A model generated the notes under the pieces. That model was not told the origin of the DNA. It saw only the letters and a program-made list of their open reading frames with translations, and searched no databases. DNA of 64,000 bases from Sphingomonas sp. MA1305 (lineage in GTDB: Bacteria > Pseudomonadota > Alphaproteobacteria > Sphingomonadales > Sphingomonadaceae). Location of the stretch: positions 248,001 to 312,000 of the forward strand of contig NZ_RCVT01000003.1 in assembly GCF_016107325.1 (NCBI RefSeq), written 5' to 3'. The first letter of the stretch is position 1. Each line of letters starts with the position of its first letter. Made by a program: the position numbers and the translations under genes. This document shows, piece after piece, positions 26,061 through 35,500 of this stretch.

Positions 26061-26980
26061 GCTGCGACGATGGCCCGCGACGCCGCCTCCGCCTCCAGCA
26101 GCTGCAGCACGCGCGCGGTATTGGCATAGGGCTGGTGGCTCTGCTGGCCGGTCAGCGACAGGTCGCCGTCGTCCGGGCGGCGGACGATGCGGATCGGCCG
26201 GCCGGGCGTGTCGTCGATCAGTCCCATCAGACGAAAGGCGTGCAGCCAATGGCCCATCGTCCGATAGCCCCATTTCGCCTCGAACAGCTGGGCGTTGCGC
26301 ACGACGCTGTCGAGGTGGTGGACCGGCGGCATGTGATGCGGGTGATATTGATGATAGGCGAGGCCGCCCTTGATCCACGCGATCGGCACGCCGGCGGCGT
26401 CCAGCGTCTTGCCGAAATCGGTGTCCTCGCCGCCATAGCCGGCATAACGTTCGTCGAAGCCGCCGGTGCTGAGGAAGGTGTCGCGCCGCATCGCGAAATT
26501 GAGCGACCAGAAGCAGCGATAGTCGGTGCAAATCTCCCAGCCCTCCGGCGGCGGGCCGCGGCGATCGGAATGCTTCTCCGCCACCGCGGCGAACGCATCG
26601 TAGCGCCAATCGCCCGCGGTCGCGCCGCCGGGCAGATACATCACCTCGCCCATCAGCAAGCCGTCGCATTCCGCCATCCTCGCGACGTAATCGGCGACCA
26701 GCTCGGGCGCCGGGATGCAATCCATGTCGAGGAAGACGAGGATGTCGCCGCCCGACGCGCCCGCGGCGACGTTGCGCGCCATCGCCAGCGGCAGCGTCTC
26801 CGCCGTGACCTGCATCTGCCGGATCGGGAATGGCGCTTCCGGCAGGACGTAGAGTTCGTCCTGCATCACCGCGACGACCAGCTCGATCGGCAGATGCGTC
26901 TGCCGCGACAGGCCGATAACGACATTGGCGAGGTGATCGGGGCGGCCCTTCGCCAGCGTGACGACGGAAACGGATGTCAT
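26057..26980 (-). CDS. Glycosyltransferase family 2, galactosyltransferase-like
   Basis: This 307-residue GT-A enzyme has SVVTLAKGRPDHLANVVIG at the donor site, a DMD metal motif in VFLDMDCIPAPE, and the C-terminal galactosyltransferase-like motif GGFDERYAGYGGEDTDFGK. The order matches chondroitin-polymerase-like and WcbM-like family 2 enzymes. Its start overlaps the preceding stop and its stop overlaps the next start. The donor and acceptor cannot be read from sequence. Confidence 0.88.
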   Translation of the reverse strand: MTSVSVVTLAKGRPDHLANVVIGLSRQTHLPIELVVAVMQDELYVLPEAPFPIRQMQVTAETLPLAMARNVAAGASGGDILVFLDMDCIPAPELVADYVARMAECDGLLMGEVMYLPGGATAGDWRYDAFAAVAEKHSDRRGPPPEGWEICTDYRCFWSLNFAMRRDTFLSTGGFDERYAGYGGEDTDFGKTLDAAGVPIAWIKGGLAYHQYHPHHMPPVHHLDSVVRNAQLFEAKWGYRTMGHWLHAFRLMGLIDDTPGRPIRIVRRPDDGDLSLTGQQSHQPYANTARVLQLLEAEAASRAIVAA

Positions 26981-28122
26981 TGGGGGTGGCGCTCCATGGG
27001 CGTGAGGGGGAGGGGAAAGGGCAGCGGCGTCCACAGCCGGTCGGCAAGCGCTTCCAGCCAGAGGGCGATGCGATCGGCGGGGGCGTCGTCGATCATCGCG
27101 CGCTGGCGCAGCGGCCGGTGCGCGGCGAGCGTCTCGGCGAGCGCCGCGTCCCAGGCATGCGCCGACGAGGGCAGGTGCGGGCGGACGGTGGCAACGCCGG
27201 CCGCGGCGAGTGCCTCCGCCTTGCGATGCTGTTCGTCGAAATAGCGCCATTCGGGGATCGCCAGCCACGGCCGCCCGGCGGCGAGAATCTGCTGGCAAGT
27301 GGTGTTGCCGGTCGAGGCGATGATCAGGTCGGCAGCGGCGATATGGTCGGCGGCATCCTCCACCCAGCCGCGATGTTCGATATTGGTCGGCTCGGTGGCA
27401 TGCCAGTCGCGCTGCACCTTGCCGATCGTCACCCAGCGGGCTGCCGGCCGGGCACGGGCACCGACGCCCAGCGGCGCCTGCGAAAAGCCCTCGCCGCCGC
27501 CGCCGGAAACGACCAGGATCATCTCCTCGTCGGCGCCGACGCCGATCCGCTGACGTGCCACCTCCCGCTCGGGAATTCGCACGTCGACGCCCAGCCCGCC
27601 CGCGAAGCAGGTCTTGGCGCGCAGACCCGCATCCCATTCGGGCTGGGCCAGCTCGGCATGGAAGGGCGCGAGCAGGCCGGCGGCGCCGTCATAGGCAGCG
27701 CGATGGCCGGGATCGTCGCGGTCGCCGTGCTGCAACACCTTGACGTGCGGCACCGAACAGATGCGCGCCAATTGCGCCACCTCCGCCGAGACGTCGCAGA
27801 TCATCAGCGCCGGATCGGCGCGGTCGAACCAGGCGGCGAGCGTTGCCATCGCGTGGCGGATGCCGGGCCAGCCGAGCGGCGCGCAATGCAGCGTGACGGG
27901 CGTCGGCACCCAGTCCATCGTTCCCGGCTCGTCGCCGCTCGGCTCGAACAACGACGGCAGCCGGACGATGTCGACCTGCGCGGGCAATGGCGGAAAAATA
28001 TCGTCGCGCGCGCAGAACACCGTCATCGGCCGGGTCGGCGGCAGCGCCTGCGCGATCGCGGCACAACGCTCGGCATGGCCACGGCCTTGATGGTGGACGA
28101 AATAGCCGAACGGACGTGTCAC
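26977..28122 (-). CDS. MurG/UGT-like GT-B glycosyltransferase
   Basis: This 381-residue protein has a GHAERCAAIAQAL motif after the first strand (MTRPFGYFVHHQGRG) and a C-terminal donor-binding segment with ASTGNTTCQQILAAGRPWLA, as in MurG/UGT-type glycosyltransferases. Between them a glycine-rich VVSGGGGEGF loop marks the start of the second Rossmann half. The GTG start at 28122 overlaps the previous stop. In this operon it could glycosylate the product of the sucrose-phosphate-synthase-like enzyme, but the order of steps is unknown. Confidence 0.82.
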   Translation of the reverse strand: MTRPFGYFVHHQGRGHAERCAAIAQALPPTRPMTVFCARDDIFPPLPAQVDIVRLPSLFEPSGDEPGTMDWVPTPVTLHCAPLGWPGIRHAMATLAAWFDRADPALMICDVSAEVAQLARICSVPHVKVLQHGDRDDPGHRAAYDGAAGLLAPFHAELAQPEWDAGLRAKTCFAGGLGVDVRIPEREVARQRIGVGADEEMILVVSGGGGEGFSQAPLGVGARARPAARWVTIGKVQRDWHATEPTNIEHRGWVEDAADHIAAADLIIASTGNTTCQQILAAGRPWLAIPEWRYFDEQHRKAEALAAAGVATVRPHLPSSAHAWDAALAETLAAHRPLRQRAMIDDAPADRIALWLEALADRLWTPLPFPLPLTPMERHPQ

Positions 28123-30158
28123 GCCGCCACCGCCACCGCCACCGCCACCGCCACCAGCGGCGGCGCAGCGATATCGGCATCGGCCAGGCCCAGTGCGGCA
28201 AGACCCTGCAGCACCCCGGCGGCGTGGCGTGCAGCGACGCGATGCAATCCGGCGCGGACGGGCAGATCGGCAAGGTCGGCGCTCGCGTTGCCGACGACGA
28301 TGGCATGGCCACAGGCGGTCAGCATGTCGGCGTCGTTGCCGCTGTCACCCGCGGCGATGCAGTCGGCGAGCGTCCACCCGAAGCGCGCGGCATAAGCGGC
28401 GATCGCCTGGGCCTTGCCACCGGTGGGTGCGAGCACGTCGATCAGCCGGTCGTGCGAGAAGATGACGCGGGCGGCGAGGCCGGCCTCGGCCAAGGTCGCA
28501 CGAATACGGGCGGCGTCCGCGGCATCGCCGTAAAAGCTGATCTTGTGCCGCCCCTCCGTCGCCGGCGGCTGCGGCGTGATGCCGAGCGGGGCGAGCGCGG
28601 CGGCGACGCCCGCGCGGTCCCACTGGGTGTCGAGGCTGGCGGCATAGTCCGCGCATTCGCGCCACCCGCCATGGCCGTCGGCGAGGATCAACCGCGTGCC
28701 GACGTCGACGATGAAGGCATCCGGCTGCGGCAGACGCCAGCGACGCAGGATCATCCGTGCGGCATCGAAGCTGCGCCCGGTAGCGACGACGAACGGCAAC
28801 GCGCTGCCCGCGCGCCACGCTGCAAAGGCCTCTGCCGCCGCCGCATCGCCGGTCAGCGTATTGTCGATGTCGCTGGCGAGCAGACGCGGTGCCGCCAGAT
28901 CCGCGTAGATGCCGCGCGTCGCCGCCGCATAGCGGTGCCAGCAATAATGGTCGGCGCCCGCTGCGCCGGCTGCGGCAAGGGCGGCGTGGCGGGCGGGATT
29001 GGTGACGATCGCGGCGATGGCGGCGGCGATGGCCGCTGGGTCGGTGGGGTCGACGAGCAGGCCGTGGCCGATCGTCGCGACGATCTCGACCGGACCGCCA
29101 TTGTGGGTGGCGACCACCGGCACGCCGGCCGCCGCTGCCTCGACCAGGGTCAGCCCGAACGGTTCGTGCAGCGCGGCATTGACGAACACGCCGCCCGCCG
29201 CGGCGCGCCGGTAGAGGGCGGCGACATCGTCGACGTCGTGCTGCCGCGGCAGCGCGACGCGTCCCGCCAGCCGCGGATCGGCGGCAAGATCGCGCAATTC
29301 CGCCAGGACTGCGCGTTCGTCGTCGCAGCCATGGTCGTGCTGGCCGGCGACGATCACCAGATTGGCGGTGTCGCGCAGCACGGCGTCGTCGCGATAGGCG
29401 CGTACCAGCATCGCGAGATTCTTCTTGGCGACCGGACGGGCGATGGCGAGGATGATCGGCCGTTCGGGCTGGTCGAGCCAGTCGCCCAGCCGGTCGGCGA
29501 TCGTCGGCGCCGCCGGTATCAGGTCGCGGCGCGGCACGCCCGGTGCGACGGGGTGGACGCGCTCGCCCACCTCTACCCGATAGCCGCCGACCTGCCGCTC
29601 CGCCTCGTCGCGGGTCGACACGATGATCGCCGCGGCACCGGCGATGGCGCGCCGTTCGGCGGCGATACGCGCGTCCAGATCGGCGCCGTCGATGTTTTGT
29701 GCGCGCTTGTCGATGCCCAATGCGTGCGGGGTGTAGACGAAGGGGATGCCGAACCGGCGTTGCACGACAGTCGCGACGGCGGCCGCATCGGCGAAATGGG
29801 CGTGGATCACGTCCGGCCGGCGCGGCGCCATGGCGAGATAGTCGCAGAAGGCCTCGGCAAATGCGGGCAGCTCCGCGCCCAATGCTTCCTTTTCCAAATA
29901 GCGTCGATCGGCGGTCGCGATGCGATGGATCGCCACCTTGGCCGCGACCGTCTCGCGCGCCACCGCATAGTCTGCGCCCAGCCGCGCGTCGTCGAAGGCG
30001 CGGGTTGCGATGATCACCTGCTCGACGTCGTCGCGCAGCGCCTGGTGGCACGCCGCGTCTAGGACGTAGGCGATATGACCGCCGGTATCAGCGGTGATGC
30101 CGAAATGGGTAGGGGGCGATTTCAGACAGCCGCCGAGCGCCAGATGAAGAATGATCAC
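28119..30158 (-). CDS. Sucrose-phosphate-synthase-like glycosyltransferase fused to a HAD phosphatase
   Basis: This is a 679-residue two-domain protein. Residues 1-430 form a GT4 sucrose-synthase/SPS-type glycosyltransferase (ITADTGGHIAYVLDAA near the N-terminus; ARPVAKKNLAMLVRAYRDD; HEPFGLTLVEAAAAGVP). Residues about 430-665 form a HAD-IIB phosphatase of sucrose-phosphatase type (DIDNTLTGD, VVATGRSF, AAGDSGNDADML). The fusion would make a sugar-phosphate glycoside and dephosphorylate it, as for sucrose or mannosylfructose. The GTG at 30158 has an AGGGG ribosome site and is the first gene of a six-gene coupled operon. The C-terminus ends in a Val-Ala run encoded by a hexanucleotide repeat. 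Confidence 0.88.
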   Translation of the reverse strand: MIILHLALGGCLKSPPTHFGITADTGGHIAYVLDAACHQALRDDVEQVIIATRAFDDARLGADYAVARETVAAKVAIHRIATADRRYLEKEALGAELPAFAEAFCDYLAMAPRRPDVIHAHFADAAAVATVVQRRFGIPFVYTPHALGIDKRAQNIDGADLDARIAAERRAIAGAAAIIVSTRDEAERQVGGYRVEVGERVHPVAPGVPRRDLIPAAPTIADRLGDWLDQPERPIILAIARPVAKKNLAMLVRAYRDDAVLRDTANLVIVAGQHDHGCDDERAVLAELRDLAADPRLAGRVALPRQHDVDDVAALYRRAAAGGVFVNAALHEPFGLTLVEAAAAGVPVVATHNGGPVEIVATIGHGLLVDPTDPAAIAAAIAAIVTNPARHAALAAAGAAGADHYCWHRYAAATRGIYADLAAPRLLASDIDNTLTGDAAAAEAFAAWRAGSALPFVVATGRSFDAARMILRRWRLPQPDAFIVDVGTRLILADGHGGWRECADYAASLDTQWDRAGVAAALAPLGITPQPPATEGRHKISFYGDAADAARIRATLAEAGLAARVIFSHDRLIDVLAPTGGKAQAIAAYAARFGWTLADCIAAGDSGNDADMLTACGHAIVVGNASADLADLPVRAGLHRVAARHAAGVLQGLAALGLADADIAAPPLVAVAVAVAVAA
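28126..28155 (+). repeat. (GCCACC)5 microsatellite
   Basis: Five perfect copies of GCCACC encode the alternating Val-Ala tail of the SPS-like protein on the minus strand. They lie just before its stop and the overlapping start of the next gene. Copy-number change would lengthen or shorten the tail by two residues without shifting frame. Confidence 0.85.
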
Positions 30159-30192
30159 GAGCGCCCCTTTTTCGCTGTTTTACGACGGGACG

Positions 30193-30218
30193 AACGCCAC
30201 ACAGGGTGAATCGGTCCC
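30193..30218 (-). promoter_or_regulatory. EcfG-like promoter for the glycan operon
   Basis: On the minus strand, GGGAC, a 17-nt spacer and CGTT match eight of nine EcfG positions. Transcription would begin near 30187, about 29 nt before the GTG start of the SPS-like gene. Confidence 0.4.
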
Positions 30219-30357
30219 GAATTAATTACTTGGATCAGTTTCCCATGATGGGATCGCAGGGTCGCGTCGGCGCCGTGCGTCCGCGGCGGCTTGTCAAATC
30301 GGCGGCCACCGCGCATCTCGCAAAGCTAACGTCGATCAGGACGGCAGCGGGAGGATC

Positions 30358-31830
30358 ATGGGCGAGAGGATGGTATCGCGGGGCTGGGCCGCGCCGATCA
30401 TCGTTGCCGCGATGCTGCTCACCGGCTGCCAGCGGCACCAGGGCCAGCCGCCGCGCGCCAACGATGCGATCACGGTGAAGCCGACTCCGTCCGAAATCGC
30501 GGTGCCGGTCGATGTCGACATGGGCGACCTGCAGCGGCTGCTCGACCGCAACGTCCCGCGCACGCTGTGGCGGGTCGACAAGCCCGATCAGATCTGCGCC
30601 GGACACAAGACGATCGACCTTGGCATCGCCAAGCTGAAGACCCCGAAGGTCAAATGCCATATCGTCGGTGACGTGACGCGCGGGGCGATCCGCATCGCCG
30701 GCAGCGGCCGGACGATCCGCGCCACGATTCCGCTCCACGCCGTCGTCCGCGCCGAGGATATCGGCGGCGTGCTGCACGAGACGGCGACGGCGGATGCGGT
30801 CGCACATGCCGTGATCACGCTGTCGCTGGCGCGCGACTGGACGCCGCGCGGTACGCTCCGCCTCGATTATGACTGGACCGACACGCCGCATATCGACCTG
30901 CTCGGCGTCAAGGTCGACCTGACCGAACAGGCCGACCGCAAGCTCGCCCCCGTCGTCGCCAAGCTGGAGCGCGAACTGCCCGGCGAGCTCGGCCGCATCG
31001 GCGTGCGCAAGGCGGTCGAACAGGCCTGGCGCACCGCCTTCGCCACCGTCTCGCTCAACGCCGACCATCCACCCGTGTGGATGCGGATCGAGCCGCAATC
31101 GTTCCAATATGGCGGCTACACGATCGACGGCGGGCGGATGCACCTCAACCTTGGCATGCGCGCGATCACCGCGACGCATATCGGCCCGCGACCGGCGCCA
31201 CCGACGCCGACGCCGCTGCCGCCGCTCGAACCGCTCGCCGCGCCGTCGGGCGACGCCGCCTTCTTCATCCCGGTCTTTTCCGATTATGCGGTGCTCGAGC
31301 CGGTGCTGATCCGCGCCCTGCGCAAGCGCGAGCAACGGCCCTTCGCCGTGCCCGGCCTCAATCCGGTGCGCGCGCATTTCCAGCGGGTGCAGATCTATGG
31401 CACCACCGGCGGCCGCATCGCCGTCGGCCTGACCTTCACCGCGGTCGAGGGGCAGGGCGGCAAGCCGGCGCGCGGCACCGTCTGGCTGACCGGCAAGCCG
31501 GTGACACGGCCCAATTCGCGCCGCGTCGGCTTCGACGGTCTCGCGGTCAGCGGCACCACCGACGTGACCGGCGGCGATCTGGTGCTCGACGTCGTCAACG
31601 CGCCGGGCATCGCGACGATGGTGGCGGAGACGCTCGCCCAGAATTTCGAGCGCGACTACGTCGAGCTGATCGGCAAGGTCGATCGCGCCATCGCCGAGAA
31701 ACGCACCGGCAGCATCGTCATCCACGCCGACCTGCGCGAGGCGCGGACCGGCCAGCTGCAGGCGGCCGGCGCCGGCCTCTACCTGCCGGTCTGGGCGAAG
31801 GGCACGGCGTCGGTGACGATCAAGCCGTGA
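30358..31830 (+). CDS. DUF4403 family lipoprotein
   Basis: This 490-residue exported protein has a lipobox (AMLLTGCQRH) near residue 25, so it is likely lipid-anchored in the envelope. The rest is a beta-rich DUF4403 domain: paired strands with VPVDVDMGDLQRLLDRNVP near the start, WRIDKP-like WRVDKPDQICAG, and a C-terminal GTASVTIKP. DUF4403 resembles lipid-binding tubular folds but has no proven role. The ATG at 30358 has GGGAGG close upstream; an ATG at 30370 is possible. It is divergent from the glycan operon across a 199-bp gap. Confidence 0.82.
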   Translation: MGERMVSRGWAAPIIVAAMLLTGCQRHQGQPPRANDAITVKPTPSEIAVPVDVDMGDLQRLLDRNVPRTLWRVDKPDQICAGHKTIDLGIAKLKTPKVKCHIVGDVTRGAIRIAGSGRTIRATIPLHAVVRAEDIGGVLHETATADAVAHAVITLSLARDWTPRGTLRLDYDWTDTPHIDLLGVKVDLTEQADRKLAPVVAKLERELPGELGRIGVRKAVEQAWRTAFATVSLNADHPPVWMRIEPQSFQYGGYTIDGGRMHLNLGMRAITATHIGPRPAPPTPTPLPPLEPLAAPSGDAAFFIPVFSDYAVLEPVLIRALRKREQRPFAVPGLNPVRAHFQRVQIYGTTGGRIAVGLTFTAVEGQGGKPARGTVWLTGKPVTRPNSRRVGFDGLAVSGTTDVTGGDLVLDVVNAPGIATMVAETLAQNFERDYVELIGKVDRAIAEKRTGSIVIHADLREARTGQLQAAGAGLYLPVWAKGTASVTIKP

Positions 31831-31882
31831 CGGCGACGGGCGGCGCCGCGGAACGGGTGCCGAAGGTGAACATTCTCCCTCT

Positions 31883-32491
31883 ATGATAACCAACCGGATC
31901 CGCACGATCCGGCATCAGAGTAACCGACGCGTGGCAGAAGAATGGGATGTGCGGGGCGCACACGAGGAAGCGGTCGAGGAGAGGGCGAACCACCGCGAGC
32001 CGTTCGGCCAGCAGGTCGCGATCTTTTCCGCCTTGCTGGCGACGGTCGGGGCGATCGTCAGCTTCCTCGGTGGCCACGAGCAGAATGACGCGCTCTATTA
32101 CAAGAACGAGGCGGTGCTGATGAAGGCGCGCGCCTCCGACGCCTGGGCCTATTATCAGGCGGAGGACATCAAGCGTCACCTCGCCGAAACGACGGCGGCG
32201 CTGTCACCGTCGGACCAGGCGCGTCATGCCGCCGATGTCGCACGCTACGCCCACCGTGGTCATGCGCTGCGCGCCACAGCCGAATCCTATGACCGGCGAT
32301 CCGAAGCGGCCGACGAGGAGGCGCGCCGCGCGCTGCGCCCGCATACCAAGCTCGCGATCGCCATGTCGCTGCTGCAGATCGGCATCGCGCTCGCCTCGAT
32401 CAGCGCGCTGACCCGGCGGCACTGGCTGTTGCGCGGGGCGGGGGTGTTCGCGCTGATCGGCATCGGCCTCAGCATCGGCGCCTGGTTCTGA
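31883..32491 (+). CDS. DUF4337 family membrane protein
   Basis: This 202-residue protein has one hydrophobic helix near residues 45-65 (QQVAIFSALLATVGAIVSFL) and two near the C-terminus (about 155-175 and 183-200). They are separated by a long charged helix with YYKNEAVLMKARASDAWAYYQ. This pattern is DUF4337, a family of unknown function. No clear ribosome site precedes the ATG at 31883; an in-frame GTG at 31931 could be the true start. It lies 42 bp before the Pls/PosA gene. Confidence 0.78.
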   Translation: MITNRIRTIRHQSNRRVAEEWDVRGAHEEAVEERANHREPFGQQVAIFSALLATVGAIVSFLGGHEQNDALYYKNEAVLMKARASDAWAYYQAEDIKRHLAETTAALSPSDQARHAADVARYAHRGHALRATAESYDRRSEAADEEARRALRPHTKLAIAMSLLQIGIALASISALTRRHWLLRGAGVFALIGIGLSIGAWF

Positions 32492-32533
32492 TCCCAATCC
32501 TGATCCCGGCACGCTAACGCCGGGGCCGACACG

Positions 32534-35500
32534 ATGAACGGACGTAGCATGCAGCCAGACGTGATGACGCAGCCCAGGACGATCAGTGGCAATGACGCCC
32601 CGACGGTGCATGCGTCGATCACCCCGGCGCCGGCGCTGCGCCCGGAGGAGCCCTATGCGCGCGACGAGCTGCTGCACGAGATCTTCGACGCGACCTGTCG
32701 TCAGCACGGCGGCGCGACCGCGCTGCAGCTGATCGGCGCCAGCGAGGAATTCGGCCGCAGCACCAGCTGGAGCTACGACATGCTCGCCCGGCGCAGCCTG
32801 GCGCTGGCGCATCGCCTGCGCGCGATGGGGATCGGCCGCGGCGACCGCGTCGTGCTGTGCCTGCCGCGCGGGCTCGATCAATATATGGCGATCCTCGGCG
32901 TGCTGCGCGCCGGCGCCGCCTATGTCCCGGTCGACTGGGGCTATCCGCGCGACCGCATCGACTTCATCGTCGAGGATAGCGGCGCGGCGCTGATCCTGAC
33001 CGTCGCCAGCCGGGCGGGCGACCTCGGCGGTACGACGCTGGCGATCGATGCGGAACTCGGCGATCTTGCCGCCGAACCGGTGCTGCCGCTCGGCCGCGCC
33101 GATACCGGCGCGACGCCCGACGACCTTGCCTATATCATCTATACCTCCGGCACGACGGGCCGGCCGAAAGGGGTGATGATCACCCAGGCCAATGCCTGCC
33201 ATCTCGTCCGGTCCGAAAGCGCGATCCTGGCGCTGGAGACGACGGATGTCGTGTTCGGCGGCTTCAGCCTGGCGTTCGACATGTCGGTGGAGACGATGTG
33301 GAGCGCCTTCTTCATCGGTGCGCGCCTGCTCGTCGCGACCGAGGCGCTGGCGAGCAGCGGGCCGGACATCGCGATCGCGCTCGACGCGGCGGGGACGACG
33401 ATCTGGCACGTCGTGCCGTCGCTGATCGCGCTGGTCGAACATCCCGTGCCGAGCCTGCGCCTGATCAACATGGGCGGCGAGGCGTGCCCGCCCGACCTGC
33501 CGCGGCGGCTGGCGCGGCCGGGGCTGCGCCTGCTCAACACCTATGGCCCGACCGAGACGTCGGTCACCGCCACCTGGACCGAGGTCGCGCCCGGCCAGCG
33601 GATCACGATCGGCAAGCCCTTGCCCGGCTACACCGCTTGGATCGTCGACGAACATTTGCAGCCGGTGGCGGCGGGGCAGGAGGGCGAGCTGGTGATCGGT
33701 GGCCCCGGCGTCGGCGTCGGCTACGTCAACCGGCCCGACCTCACCGCCGAGAAGTTTACCATGACGCCGTTCATGACGCCGTCCGGCGCCGCGGAGCGGA
33801 TCTATCGATCGGGCGACCTCGTGCGGCTCGACGCGGCGGGCGACATCGATTTCGTCGGACGCATCGACACCCAGGTCAAGATCCGCGGCTTCCGCGTCGA
33901 ATTGGCGGAGATCGAGGCGGTGATCGGCGAGGCGCCGGGCGTCGCGCAGGCGGTGGTGCATTTGTTCACCGACGATGACGGATCGGAATTCCTCGCCGCC
34001 TTCATCGTCGCGCGCAATGGCGAGACGGTCGACGTCGACGCCATCAAGGCGAAGGTCACCGAGCGCCTGCCGACCTATATGCGGCCCGCCGCCTACAAGC
34101 TGCTCGCCGCGATGCCGACGCTGCCCGCATCGGGCAAGGTCGATCGCAAGGCGCTGGTCCGGCCGGAGATCAGCGTCGACACCGGCCGCACCATCGTCGC
34201 CCCGGCGACACCGATGGAGGAGGCGCTGCACCGCGTCTGGGCAGAGGCCTTCGCGCCGCAACCGGTATCGGTCACCGACGATCTGTTCGAGGATCTGGGC
34301 GGCCATTCGCTGAAGGCGGCGCGGCTGGTGTCGGCGGCGCGCAAGGTGCCGGGGCTCGCCGGCCTGTCGCTGGAAGACGTCTATGCCGCGCCGACGATCC
34401 GGACGCTCGCCGCGCGCGTCGCCGGCGCGGCACCCGCCGTCGTCCAGGATGCGGCGAGCTTCCACCGCATCGCGGCGTGGAAGCGCTGGCTGTGCGTCGC
34501 CGCGCAGACGATCGCGCTGTTGCCGATCTATGCGCTCGCCGGGCTGCAATGGTTCTCGCCCTATCTCGCCTACACCCACCTCGCCGGGCGGGTCGACCGG
34601 CTGACAGCGCTGGCGCTCAGCGCCGCCTTCTTCACCATCGTGCCGATCGCGGCGATGCTGTTCTCCATCGTCGCCAAATGGGTGATCGTCGGCCGGTTCA
34701 AGGCGGGCGATTATCCCCTGTGGGGCGGCTATTACTTCCGCTGGTGGCTGGTCCGCCGGATCATCGGCGTCACCGCCACGCCCTATCTCGCCGGTACGCC
34801 GATGATCCGCGGCTATTACCGGATGCTCGGCGCAAAGATCGGCAAGCGCGCGCATATCGGCGCGGGGACGATCGACACGGTCGACCTGTTCACCTGCGGC
34901 GACGATGCGATCGTCAGCGACCAGGCGGTGCTGGCGACCAGTTCGGTCGAGCGCGGCCTGCTGCGGCTTGGCACCGTCACGCTGGGGCCGGGCGCCTTCG
35001 TCGGGGCCCAGTCGGTGGTCGGCCGCAACGCCGCTCTGGGCGAGGATGCGGTACTCGACGACATGTCGGCGCTGCAGGCGGACACGGCGATCCCGGCGCG
35101 CCAGCGCTGGACCGGCTCGCCCGCGTCCTTCGCCGATCACGTGCCGGCGCGGCCGATGCCGGCACGTGGGGAATCGCCGCTGGCGACGGTCAGCCTGCTG
35201 GTCGGCGCGCTGCTGCTGCCGATCATCGCGATCCTGCCGATCGCCCCCGGCCTGATCGCGCTGATCGAGCTCGACTGGGCGACGACCGGCTATGCCTATG
35301 TCCTCGTCTCGCCGCTGCTCGCGGTCACCTATGTGGTGATGATGTGCGTGCTGACCGTCGCGGCCAAACGGCTGATCCTGGGCAAGGTGCGTCCCGGCAT
35401 CTATGCCACCGACAGCGGCTTCTACGTCCGCTACTGGCTGGTGAAGCAGATCAACGATCTGGCGCTGCGGCTGCTGCATCCCATCTTCGCGACGCTCTAC

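Noticed and set aside
24987..27047. A 686-codon leftward frame reading through two glycosyltransferase genes
   Set aside because: Its first 329 codons are out of frame with the GT2 gene at 26057-26980 and have shadow-like composition. The GT4 similarity starts at the ATG at 26060, which overlaps the GT2 stop.
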